This document shows positions 1 to 5,822 of a stretch of DNA of 6,961 bases, one piece after another (the first letter of the stretch is position 1; every line of letters begins with the position of its first letter). Below the pieces are notes generated by a model that searched no databases, had not been told where the DNA came from, and saw nothing but the letters and a program-made list of their open reading frames with translations. Origin of the DNA: CAYLNH01 sp964384625 (lineage in GTDB: Bacteria > Verrucomicrobiota > Lentisphaeria > JABSQK01). Position numbers and translations under genes: made by a program. Location of the stretch: contig CAYLNH010000338.1 in the NCBI GenBank assembly GCA_964384625.1, forward strand, positions 1 to 6,961, in the 5' to 3' direction.

Positions 1-1
1 G

Positions 2-55
2 AAACTCCGCACCGCGAGGGTGCGGGATCTCTATGCGGACCGCGAAGGGCAGTAA
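2..55 (+). CDS. Possible 3' end of an upstream gene (partial)
   Basis: The frame that starts at base 2 stays open for 17 codons and ends at TAA (53-55), giving a C-terminus that reads LRTARVRDLYADREGQ. Most of its codons end in G or C, as in the confirmed genes here, whereas the other two + frames have clearly poorer third-position GC. The peptide is charged and helix-like, but it is too short to assign to a family. The other frames are also open in this short stretch, so the call rests only on codon bias and on the plausible peptide. No function can be given. Confidence 0.4.
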   Translation, partial: KLRTARVRDLYADREGQ

Positions 56-70
56 ACGAGGGCTTATTGC

Positions 71-82
71 GGCCGGCCGGCC
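71..82. repeat. 12-bp GGCC palindrome
   Basis: GGCCGGCCGGCC is a perfect palindrome lying between the probable upstream stop codon and the first promoter. It has no U-tract and no loop, so it is not an obvious terminator. In GC-rich DNA it may be chance. Confidence 0.3.
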
Positions 83-85
83 CTC

Positions 86-113
86 TGGAAACAGCCGGAT
101 TCCTGAGTATAGT
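86..113 (+). promoter_or_regulatory. Putative sigma70-type promoter of the five-gene block
   Basis: TGGAAA (86-91, four of six matches to TTGACA) is followed after 16 bp by TATAGT (108-113, five of six matches to TATAAT). Transcription would start near 120 and leave a leader of about 70 nt before the first ATG at 194. The same TATAGT with 16-bp spacing occurs before lysA and before the aldolase gene, which raises confidence in the -10 box. The -35 box is weak. Confidence 0.5.
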
Positions 114-193
114 AGTCGCGGTCTCGATCGACCGTCGCGTTTCGGGTTTCGCGCCGGCCAACCAACGTCTCTGAACCCCCCGGAATTTTGTCT

Positions 194-1174
194 ATGGCTT
201 CGATGATTTCCTGTCCTGAATGCGGCTGTCAGGTCGCCCCGGATCTCCTGCGCTGTACGGAGTGCCAAGCATTTATCCACGACAGCAGTCCCTGGCGCAG
301 CGACCACAATCTGCTGGTCATCCCGATCTCACTGATCGCCTGGTTCGTGCTCTTCCTCATCCTGCGGATTGAGGGCATGCCGACACGGATCATCCTGGAC
401 GACAAGATCTCCCAGACGATTCTCTTCTTCTGCATCTACGGGCTGCTGGTGCTGATTATGAAACTGCGGGTCACCAGCCGTCAAGTCCGGGCCTTCCGCA
501 TCGTCCGCGAAGCCTGCGTCGGCCGCGTTCAGGACTGGCAGGAGGTCCTTGCGGAAGTGCGGGAGACCTTCGACCGGCAGCGTCTGGGCGCGTTCAACAC
601 GCTGTTGGCCTACAACCGGCTCCAGTGGCTGGCCAACGCCGTGCAACTGCCGCTCGAGACGCGAACCGGCATGGTCGAATCGCTGCGCCACCATTCCGAG
701 ACCGACTGGGAATCACTCGACAGCTCATTCGCGACCACCCGATACCTCGTCTGGCTGTTGCCGTCGGCCGGCTTCCTGGGGACCGTTTGGGGGATGACCG
801 GCGCGCTGCGCGGCTTCGCCCGTGCCGTTGAGAGCGGCGTCGGCGACATCTCGTTTTCGAGTGCGTTGACCGAGACCTCGCAGCAGTTGGGCGTGGCGTT
901 CTATACGACCCTGGTCGGGCTGGCGACGGTCATCCCGGTATTCTTCCTGGCGATCACGGCCCGGCGCCGGGCGCAGAGCTTTCTGGAGCGCCTCGACAAA
1001 TTCTTCATTCGTCTATCGACCGAGATTCTGACCCGGCCCGAGCAAGCGCCGGCCGCGCCGCCGCCCGTGCCGACGGCCGACCCCGTCCCGGACCGGCCGG
1101 AACCGGAACCGGCAACCGCCGTCACTGCCGAACCCACCGTACCTGCCGATGCCGCGACGCCGCCACAAGAGTAA
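194..1174 (+). CDS. Zinc-ribbon MotA/TolQ/ExbB-family proton channel protein
   Basis: This is probably the pentameric channel subunit of an ion-driven inner-membrane motor. Numbered from the upstream TTG at 188, a four-Cys zinc ribbon comes first (C9, C12, C23, C26; spacing 2-10-2). Hydrophobic segments follow at about 41-60, 75-93, 185-209 and 232-256. The 90-residue loop between the second and third segments should be cytosolic. The third segment carries GFLGTVWGMTGALRGF, and the fourth has AFYTTLVGLATVIP with paired Thr 240/241; both are typical of the MotA/TolQ/ExbB domain. Four segments resemble MotA topology rather than the three of ExbB. The C-terminal 40 residues are rich in Pro, Ala and Glu. 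ATG 194 is preferred because GGAA (182-185) lies 8 nt upstream; TTG 188 and ATG 203 are alternatives. The last 26 bp overlap the next gene. Family confidence is high; the precise role is unknown. Confidence 0.85.
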   Translation: MASMISCPECGCQVAPDLLRCTECQAFIHDSSPWRSDHNLLVIPISLIAWFVLFLILRIEGMPTRIILDDKISQTILFFCIYGLLVLIMKLRVTSRQVRAFRIVREACVGRVQDWQEVLAEVRETFDRQRLGAFNTLLAYNRLQWLANAVQLPLETRTGMVESLRHHSETDWESLDSSFATTRYLVWLLPSAGFLGTVWGMTGALRGFARAVESGVGDISFSSALTETSQQLGVAFYTTLVGLATVIPVFFLAITARRRAQSFLERLDKFFIRLSTEILTRPEQAPAAPPPVPTADPVPDRPEPEPATAVTAEPTVPADAATPPQE

Positions 1175-1685
1175 TCTCGGCGGCTGGTTCGAGCTGCCGA
1201 CCCTGCCGTTTCTCAGCATCATGCTGGGGCTCATGAGCGTTATGGCTCTGGCCAGCATCGGCATCGCCATCCAGAAGCGGCGGGAGAAAAAGAAAGAGAC
1301 GCTCGTAACGCTGGTTGAGATCCCCGCCGGCCTGGTCCCGGTCCATATCCGCTGCAAGCCGGACCGCATCCAGTGGCAGAACGAATTGGGGCAGTGGCAG
1401 GAGCTGTATCTCGGCGACCCGACCCGCGGCCGCACCGGCCTCGGCGTTCGCTCTTCGGCACGGGCCGTACGTGATTTCGTCGAGTTCATTCAGAACACCG
1501 CAGACAACAGCCGCAAGCTGAGCTTCAGCGGCCGTCAGCATACGGTTATCCTGTGGATCGAACCGGACGCCGTGTACACGGCGTATGAAGTGCAGCGGCT
1601 GTTCCTGCAGCTCGGCCTGCCGCTGCGCCTCGGCCGCCTGCCGGTAATGCGCGAAGAAACCATCGTCAACCCCCCAAGCCAATGA
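1149..1685 (+). CDS. Single-pass membrane protein, divergent ExbD/TolR-like (no membrane Asp)
   Basis: This 178-residue protein has a basic N-terminus (PRRRHK), one hydrophobic segment at about 19-41, a highly charged stretch (KRREKKK, 43-49) and a soluble domain. The membrane segment begins LPFLSIML, which can be laid over the TPFIDVML start of E. coli ExbD. The position of the essential ExbD Asp is then Ser23. The soluble part ends with ILWIEPDAVYTAYEV (from about 134), a Pro-Asp pattern also found in the next protein, which suggests the two are distant paralogues. It starts inside the channel gene, with a 26-bp overlap and no Shine-Dalgarno site, so its translation is probably coupled. The stop overlaps the next start as ATGA. 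The ExbD relationship is inferred from the membrane-segment pattern, gene order and paralogy; it is not an obvious family match. Confidence 0.75.
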   Translation: MPRRRHKSNLGGWFELPTLPFLSIMLGLMSVMALASIGIAIQKRREKKKETLVTLVEIPAGLVPVHIRCKPDRIQWQNELGQWQELYLGDPTRGRTGLGVRSSARAVRDFVEFIQNTADNSRKLSFSGRQHTVILWIEPDAVYTAYEVQRLFLQLGLPLRLGRLPVMREETIVNPPSQ

Positions 1686-2326
1686 GCGAGAAACTCAGAA
1701 TCGATCTGGCCGTACTCGTCGATATCATCTCGAATATCGCCGGCATGATGATTCTGTTCGCCTGCTTTGCGCTCCTGGCGAAAGTCGACAAGAGCAACGA
1801 ACCGCCGACGCCGGTGGCCAAGCCGATCAATTTCCCGCTGGCCTATCTGCCGATCAAGAAGAGCTCGGTGACGATCGTGCTCAAGCATGGCCGGCTGTAT
1901 CGTCTGCCGGCGGACGCGCTGCTGCAGCAAGTACAGCAGCGCGCGGCCAAAGGCGAGGTCGTCCAGCACCTGGAACTCGAGCAGGACGGCGTCCTGGGGC
2001 GAATCGAGTTAACCCAGGCCGCCCTCGGGTTCCGTTTCAAGTACAGCATGCTGCCGGCCGGCGGCGTGCCGCTGCGCTCCGCCCTCAAGGTCAAGGAGGT
2101 CCTGGACGAACTGGTCGCCGCCTATCCCGCCGAGCGCTACTTCATTATGGTGCACGTCTGGCCGGATGAATTCGAGAGCTTCCGCAACATTCGGGAATAC
2201 CTCAATGAGAAGCAGATGGAAGTCGGCTGGCACCCGCGAATCACGCGCTCGCCCAATGAGATCTGGGATGTCACCCTGGCTGTCGGCGAATACAGTGAAG
2301 GGTTCACCTCAATCAAGGCGCAGTAG
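1682..2326 (+). CDS. Single-pass membrane protein, ExbD/TolR-like stator candidate
   Basis: This 214-residue protein has a short cytosolic N-terminus, one membrane segment (about 9-34) and a large, presumably periplasmic domain. The sequence RIDLAVLVDIISNIAGMM aligns by eye with the ExbD stretch DINVTPFIDVMLVLL, placing Asp14 on the ion-carrying Asp of ExbD/TolR. A proline-containing linker follows (40-53). A beta-rich part comes next (SVTIVLKHGRLYRL, 62-75), and then a mixed region with MVHVWPDEFESFRNIREYL (156-174) and VGWHP (181-185). The VWPD part matches the IEPD part of the preceding protein in position and pattern. Its ATG overlaps the previous TGA (ATGA), and the next gene begins 2 bp after its TAG. 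At 214 residues it is longer than the roughly 140 of typical ExbD. The motor-subunit call is strong inference from the membrane motif and the adjacent channel gene. Confidence 0.8.
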   Translation: MSEKLRIDLAVLVDIISNIAGMMILFACFALLAKVDKSNEPPTPVAKPINFPLAYLPIKKSSVTIVLKHGRLYRLPADALLQQVQQRAAKGEVVQHLELEQDGVLGRIELTQAALGFRFKYSMLPAGGVPLRSALKVKEVLDELVAAYPAERYFIMVHVWPDEFESFRNIREYLNEKQMEVGWHPRITRSPNEIWDVTLAVGEYSEGFTSIKAQ

Positions 2327-2328
2327 CG

Positions 2329-3291
2329 ATGGATAAGCAGCAACGTTTTGTCATCTTCGCCATGCTGTTCGTGATCCTGGTCGGCGCCGGCCTGATCAGC
2401 ACGCTGATCATCTCGCGGTTTTTCTTCCCGCCCCGGCAACCGTTGACGCTCCAGCCGACCGCGCCGCAGGCTATGCCCGGGTTCTGGCAGCGGCTGCAGC
2501 GGGTCTGGGATTCCAAGCCGAAGCGCATGCGTTTCAACCGCCGCTCGCGCGGCAACGTCCGGCAGGTCCGCTACGGCAGCGGCGGACCGCAGGCCACGGT
2601 GACCAGCCGCGCCCAACTGGCCTACCGCGAAGCGCTGTTGAGCACGTTCTTCCAGAACAACTTCTACCGGAAGAAACCGGAGCTCACCTGGAAAGAGGCG
2701 CAAGCCATTCGTTCCACCGGCCCCTGGCGGCAATATGAACTCGACCGCCTCCGCGCTCGAATCCTGGGATACCGCTTCGATGAACAGAAAGACTACAGCG
2801 TCATGCCCGCATTCAAAACGGCCGCAACCGCCGCGGCCACTTCGCCCTACGCCAACTTCGAGGATTTCTTCTGGGCCGGACACGCCTACCTCTATACCGG
2901 CGATCCCAAGCGCGGACGCGAGTTCTTCACCAAAGCTCGAGACCGCTGGCCGGCCAGGGACTCCTTCTTCGGCTATATCCACTTCTTTATGATCTGCCTC
3001 GATGCGATCGACGGCAACGCCGAAGGCGTGTTCCGCAAGTTTGACGATTTCAAGGAGCTCTTTCCCGACTGGCTCTATGTCGAGATCTACGTGACCGAAC
3101 TGAATGAATTGGACAGGCTCTATCCGGACGCTCCGCTGCTGCAGGTCTTCCGGGCTGAGATCTTTCGCATGGTGCTCAATGACGCCAAGGCCCTCGCCGC
3201 CTTCCGACGGGCGCTGGCTGCCAAAGGGCTGGACCGCGATACCGCCGCCCGCGTCCGCGTCCGCATCGACCAGATCGAGAGGCGCCGATGA
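2329..3291 (+). CDS. Membrane-anchored TPR-like protein
   Basis: This 320-residue protein has one membrane segment near the N-terminus (about 7-29), a Pro-rich linker (34-50) and a strongly basic patch at 63-81 (9 Lys/Arg in 19 residues). An all-helical domain follows. Residues 175-207 (GHAYLYTGDPKRGREFFTKA at its core) and 267-300 (ending AFRRALAAKG) read as TPR or Sel1-like helical hairpins, with a less regular unit between them. Such repeats normally bind proteins, so an adaptor or scaffold role for the motor or the protease next door is plausible. Topology is ambiguous because basic residues lie on both sides of the membrane segment. AAGG (2315-2318) sits 10 nt before the ATG and may be its ribosome site. 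The stop overlaps the next start (ATGA). I do not recognise a named family. Confidence 0.8.
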   Translation: MDKQQRFVIFAMLFVILVGAGLISTLIISRFFFPPRQPLTLQPTAPQAMPGFWQRLQRVWDSKPKRMRFNRRSRGNVRQVRYGSGGPQATVTSRAQLAYREALLSTFFQNNFYRKKPELTWKEAQAIRSTGPWRQYELDRLRARILGYRFDEQKDYSVMPAFKTAATAAATSPYANFEDFFWAGHAYLYTGDPKRGREFFTKARDRWPARDSFFGYIHFFMICLDAIDGNAEGVFRKFDDFKELFPDWLYVEIYVTELNELDRLYPDAPLLQVFRAEIFRMVLNDAKALAAFRRALAAKGLDRDTAARVRVRIDQIERRR

Positions 3292-4238
3292 CATCCCGGC
3301 TGAAACAGGTTTCGGCCCGCCGGCTGCTGCTGCTTTTGCTCGGGACAGCGGCTTCAACCGCATGGGCCCAGGCCGGCGGGCAGGCCCCGGAACCGGAACC
3401 GGGCTTCTTCGATGCGCTGCTGGGCCTGCTCATGCAGTTGATCATCGTCCTGAAGACGCTCTTCACGCTGAGCGATCTGCTGATCTCCTGCTGGTCGGCG
3501 CTGCTGATCTTCGTCTGGATGGTGTTGATCAAGTACCGCCGGACACGCCCGGATTACACGGCGTGTTCGCTGTTCCTGCTCGCCGGCGTCGCCAGCAGCA
3601 TCTTCGCGTTGTATTTCAACTGGTACCTGGCGCAATACACCCGGTTCAGTTTTTTCGAGGCGACATCGCGAACCGACACCTTTATCGCCTTCATGCTCGG
3701 CGCCGGTCTGGGAGAGGAATTCTGGAAGATGAGCTGCGGCCTGATCGCGGCGATCTTCATCATGGGCCTCGGCCGCCGCCTCGGCGATGCCGGCCGCATC
3801 CTCGGATTCGTGATCTGCGGTCTCGGCTTCGCCGTGATGGAGAACATCATCACGTACGCCCCGGACCTCGGCGTGGGCGACATGATCCGCCGCGGTCTGC
3901 TGGCGGTGCCGATCCACGCCGGCATGGGCTTTATCCAGGGGGTTGCGGCCAACGCCACCCTGCGCCGCAGCTGGCCGTTCCCGCTGTTCCTCGGTTACCT
4001 GGCGGCCGCGGCAATCCATACCATCTACGACACGATCCCGCTGCTGATCGATTTCGGTCTTGACCGGGCCGGCGCCTATGAGGTCTGGCCGGACTTCATG
4101 GCGGCACTGCCGAGTGAACTCATGGTCGGCCCGATCGTGGTGCTGCTCGTCCTCTGGTGCCGCCGCACCTGGAAACGGACCCCCGAGGGCGCCGCCGGCG
4201 ATCCGGCCCTCGAAACCGAAGCGGTCGCCTGGAAATAG
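3288..4238 (+). CDS. PrsW-family intramembrane metalloprotease
   Basis: This is a polytopic membrane protease of the PrsW family (MEROPS M82, related to the CPBP/Abi group). PrsW of Bacillus subtilis makes the first cut in the anti-sigma factor RsiW. All expected motifs are present: EExxK at 143-147 (EEFWK), FxxxE at 181-185 within GFAVMEN, a His in PIHAGMGFIQG (H210), and HxxxD at 244-248 (HTIYD). A signal-peptide-like N-terminus (basic, then LLLLLLGTAASTAWA, with likely cleavage near residue 27) precedes about seven or eight hydrophobic segments. The cytosolic tail after about 290 is hydrophilic. GAGAGG (3277-3282) lies 5 nt before the start, which overlaps the previous stop as ATGA. No sigma or anti-sigma gene is in the window, so the substrate is unknown; single-pass proteins from the same block are candidates. 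Family assignment is confident, and activity is inferred from the motifs. Confidence 0.9.
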   Translation: MTSRLKQVSARRLLLLLLGTAASTAWAQAGGQAPEPEPGFFDALLGLLMQLIIVLKTLFTLSDLLISCWSALLIFVWMVLIKYRRTRPDYTACSLFLLAGVASSIFALYFNWYLAQYTRFSFFEATSRTDTFIAFMLGAGLGEEFWKMSCGLIAAIFIMGLGRRLGDAGRILGFVICGLGFAVMENIITYAPDLGVGDMIRRGLLAVPIHAGMGFIQGVAANATLRRSWPFPLFLGYLAAAAIHTIYDTIPLLIDFGLDRAGAYEVWPDFMAALPSELMVGPIVVLLVLWCRRTWKRTPEGAAGDPALETEAVAWK

Positions 4239-4276
4239 CCCGAACGACGGTGCCCGTGACCCCGGTCGGCGCCGCC

Positions 4277-4323
4277 GCAGTGCGTCAGTCACGGGGAGCG
4301 GTTCCCCGTGACTGACGCATTGC
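4277..4323. repeat. Long inverted repeat after the prsW-like gene (possible terminator)
   Basis: TGCGTCAGTCACGGGGA (4281-4297) is perfectly complementary to 4303-4319, with loop GCGGT (4298-4302). Past a G-T pair (4280/4320), three more base pairs form (4277-4279 with 4321-4323), so the stem reaches 21 pairs. It lies 38 bp after the stop codon of the protease gene and 20 bp before the -35 box of the lysA promoter. No T-run follows on either side, so it is not a classical intrinsic terminator. It may be a U-less terminator, an mRNA 3'-end stabiliser, a protein-binding operator, or a dispersed repeat. Confidence 0.8.
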
Positions 4324-4342
4324 CGGCAGGAGTGCCGCGTCC

Positions 4343-4370
4343 TTGCTCATTGCCCGTTCCCGCCTATAGT
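4343..4370 (+). promoter_or_regulatory. Putative promoter of lysA
   Basis: TTGCTC (4343-4348) and TATAGT (4365-4370) are separated by 16 bp. Transcription would begin near 4377, giving a leader of about 40 nt before the lysA ATG. That is too short for a lysine riboswitch, and none is seen. The same -10 sequence and spacing occur at the other two promoters in this window. Confidence 0.6.
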
Positions 4371-4416
4371 ACGCGTCTGATTTTGACTGCAGAACCAGCG
4401 AAGAAAGCCGACCACC

Positions 4417-5685
4417 ATGAGAATTGATGCCGACCAACAGATCTACCTGGAAGACGTTCCGGTGCAGACGATCGCCGAGACCTACGGCACGCCGACCTAC
4501 GTCTATGAAGAAAACCGAATCCGGGAGAACTTCCGGCGGACACTGAAGGCGTTTCGCCAACACTACGACAAGTTTCGGCTGTTCTACGCGATCAAAGCCA
4601 ACAACAACCCCGCGATTGCCCGCATTCTGTGCCGGGAAGGCGCCGGCATCGATGCCGCCAGCGTCAACGAAATCCTGCTGGCCAGACAAGTCGGCCGCGA
4701 GGGGGAGGACGTGGTCTTCAGCGGCAACTTCCTCTCCGATGACGACATCAAGCAGGGGCTCGCCAGCGGCGTCATCTTCAACCTCGACTGCATCTCCATC
4801 CTGCCCCGCCTGCTGAAGTTCGGCAAGCCGGAAGTCCTGTCCTTCCGCGTCAACCCGGGCTACGGCAAGAGCAATGTCGGCCATTTCGTGACCAACGCCG
4901 GCCCCGAAGCCAAGTTCGGCGTGCATCCGGACCAGGTCATGGACGCCTATCGCCAGGCCCGCGATGCCGGCCTGACCCGCTTCGGCGCGCACATGATGCC
5001 CGGAAGCTGTATGCAGGAGCCGGAGTACTTCGTCTTCATCACCGAGTTGCTGATGGACCTGATCGGCAGGGCCGGCAAGGAGCTCGGCATCAACTTCGAA
5101 TTCGTCGATCTCGGCGGGGGGTTAGGGATTCCTTACCAGGCCGACGACGATGTGCTGGACATCGAAAAGACCGCGGAACTGGTGGTCAAGACGTTCTTGA
5201 GCAAGTGTCGGGAGTACGGTCTGGAGCCGCCGGAACTGGCCATGGAACCCGCCCGCTACTTCGTCGGCGATGCCGGGTATATCGTCGGCCGCGTCCACTC
5301 GGTCAAGCACAGCTACCGCGAAATTCTCGGAACGGACATCGGCATGAACACGCTGGCGCGCCCCGCGATGTACGGCGCCTACCACCACATCTATGTCGAC
5401 GGCCGCGAAAACGAGGCCCGCCGGAAGATCGACATGACCGGCCAGATCTGCGAGAACACGGATTACTGGGTACGCGATCGCGACCTGCCGGAGAACACCA
5501 CCGAAGGCGACCTCATCGTCGTCGAAAACGCCGGCGCTTACGGCTACTGCATGAGCTACCAGTACAACGGCCGCCTGCGGCCGGCCGAGGTGCTGGTCAA
5601 CGGTGACCGTCACTATCTGATCCGCGAGCGCGAGTGCTTCGAAGATATGACCCGCAAGACCACGGTCCCGGAGCACCTTTCCTGA
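4417..5685 (+). CDS. lysA: Diaminopimelate decarboxylase
   Basis: This cytosolic PLP enzyme (fold-type III, alanine-racemase-like barrel) removes CO2 from meso-diaminopimelate in the last step of lysine synthesis. Visible motifs in 422 residues are YAIKANNNP with the PLP lysine K60; HMMPGSCM with H192; the phosphate-binding GGGLG (233-237); EPAR (277-280); an Arg-containing LARPAMYGAYH (R315); CEN with C345 (catalytic Cys-Glu pair); and GAYGYCMSYQYNGRLRPAEVLV with Y375. Length and the HMM-GSC and CENTD variants recall the archaeal-type LysA group of about 420 residues, rather than the E. coli form with HIGSQ and CESGD. EPAR in place of the usual EPGR is a small oddity. The start at 4417 gives the expected N-terminus, but the ribosome site is weak (AAGAAAG, 4401-4407). 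It is probably a monocistronic gene with its own promoter; no clear terminator follows. Confidence 0.92.
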   Translation: MRIDADQQIYLEDVPVQTIAETYGTPTYVYEENRIRENFRRTLKAFRQHYDKFRLFYAIKANNNPAIARILCREGAGIDAASVNEILLARQVGREGEDVVFSGNFLSDDDIKQGLASGVIFNLDCISILPRLLKFGKPEVLSFRVNPGYGKSNVGHFVTNAGPEAKFGVHPDQVMDAYRQARDAGLTRFGAHMMPGSCMQEPEYFVFITELLMDLIGRAGKELGINFEFVDLGGGLGIPYQADDDVLDIEKTAELVVKTFLSKCREYGLEPPELAMEPARYFVGDAGYIVGRVHSVKHSYREILGTDIGMNTLARPAMYGAYHHIYVDGRENEARRKIDMTGQICENTDYWVRDRDLPENTTEGDLIVVENAGAYGYCMSYQYNGRLRPAEVLVNGDRHYLIRERECFEDMTRKTTVPEHLS

Positions 5686-5731
5686 GCCTGTCAGCCGGCC
5701 CCGGAATTCGTGAATTATCGAACTGGACCTC

Positions 5732-5759
5732 TTTCATTCCCGGGCCTCAGGTGTATAGT
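5732..5759 (+). promoter_or_regulatory. Putative promoter of the aldolase gene
   Basis: TATAGT (5754-5759) is preceded, after 16 bp, by TTTCAT (5732-5737), a poor -35 box. Transcription would start near 5766 and give an AT-rich leader of about 57 nt. The shared TATAGT is the main support. With no evident terminator after lysA, some read-through from the lysA promoter is likely too. Confidence 0.5.
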
Positions 5760-5805
5760 GGCCGCTCGTGCGATTTTTGTTTCACTGCCTAACCCTTATA
5801 TACAC

Positions 5806-5813
5806 AAAGGAAG
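5806..5813 (+). promoter_or_regulatory. Strong Shine-Dalgarno site of the aldolase gene
   Basis: AAAGGAAG lies about 9-11 nt before ATG 5823 and is the best ribosome binding site in the window. It fixes the aldolase start and agrees with high expression of a central glycolytic enzyme. Confidence 0.75.
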
Positions 5814-5822
5814 AACTGCACT

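Noticed and set aside
7..25. Hairpin CCGCACC-GCGAG-GGTGCGG at the left edge
   Set aside because: It has a 7-bp stem with no U-tract and lies inside the probable end of an upstream coding region, so a terminator call is not supported.
2137..3363. Long antisense reading frame of 408 codons opposite the TPR-like gene
   Set aside because: It lies across the third stator-like gene and the TPR gene, has no ribosome site, and its product is low-complexity and rich in Gly, Ala and Glu. It is a by-product of high GC content.
1097..3402. A 16-base identical stretch (CCGGAACCGGAACCGG) at 1097-1112 and 3387-3402
   Set aside because: Both copies encode a PEPEP low-complexity segment in the same frame. 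This is best explained by codon bias in Pro-Glu repeats rather than by a mobile or regulatory repeat.
194..4238. Zorya-type anti-phage defence (ZorAB) as an explanation of the block
   Set aside because: The channel family is shared, but ZorA's very long cytosolic tail, an OmpA-like peptidoglycan-binding domain and the ZorC/D/E effectors are all absent. Defence is not supported.
3354..4292. Antisense reading frame of 312 codons opposite the protease gene
   Set aside because: The protease on the + strand has clear family motifs and membrane segments, whereas the antisense product is an unstructured Gln/Arg/Glu-rich sequence typical of a shadow frame.
4239..4416. Lysine riboswitch before lysA
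   Set aside because: The likely -10 box at 4365-4370 leaves only about 40 nt of leader, and the upstream part is a single simple hairpin rather than the multi-helix lysine aptamer.
5777..5802. Alternative promoter TTGTTT with TATATA before the aldolase gene
   Set aside because: The spacer is only 14 bp, and transcription would begin at the Shine-Dalgarno site itself. TATAGT further upstream fits better.
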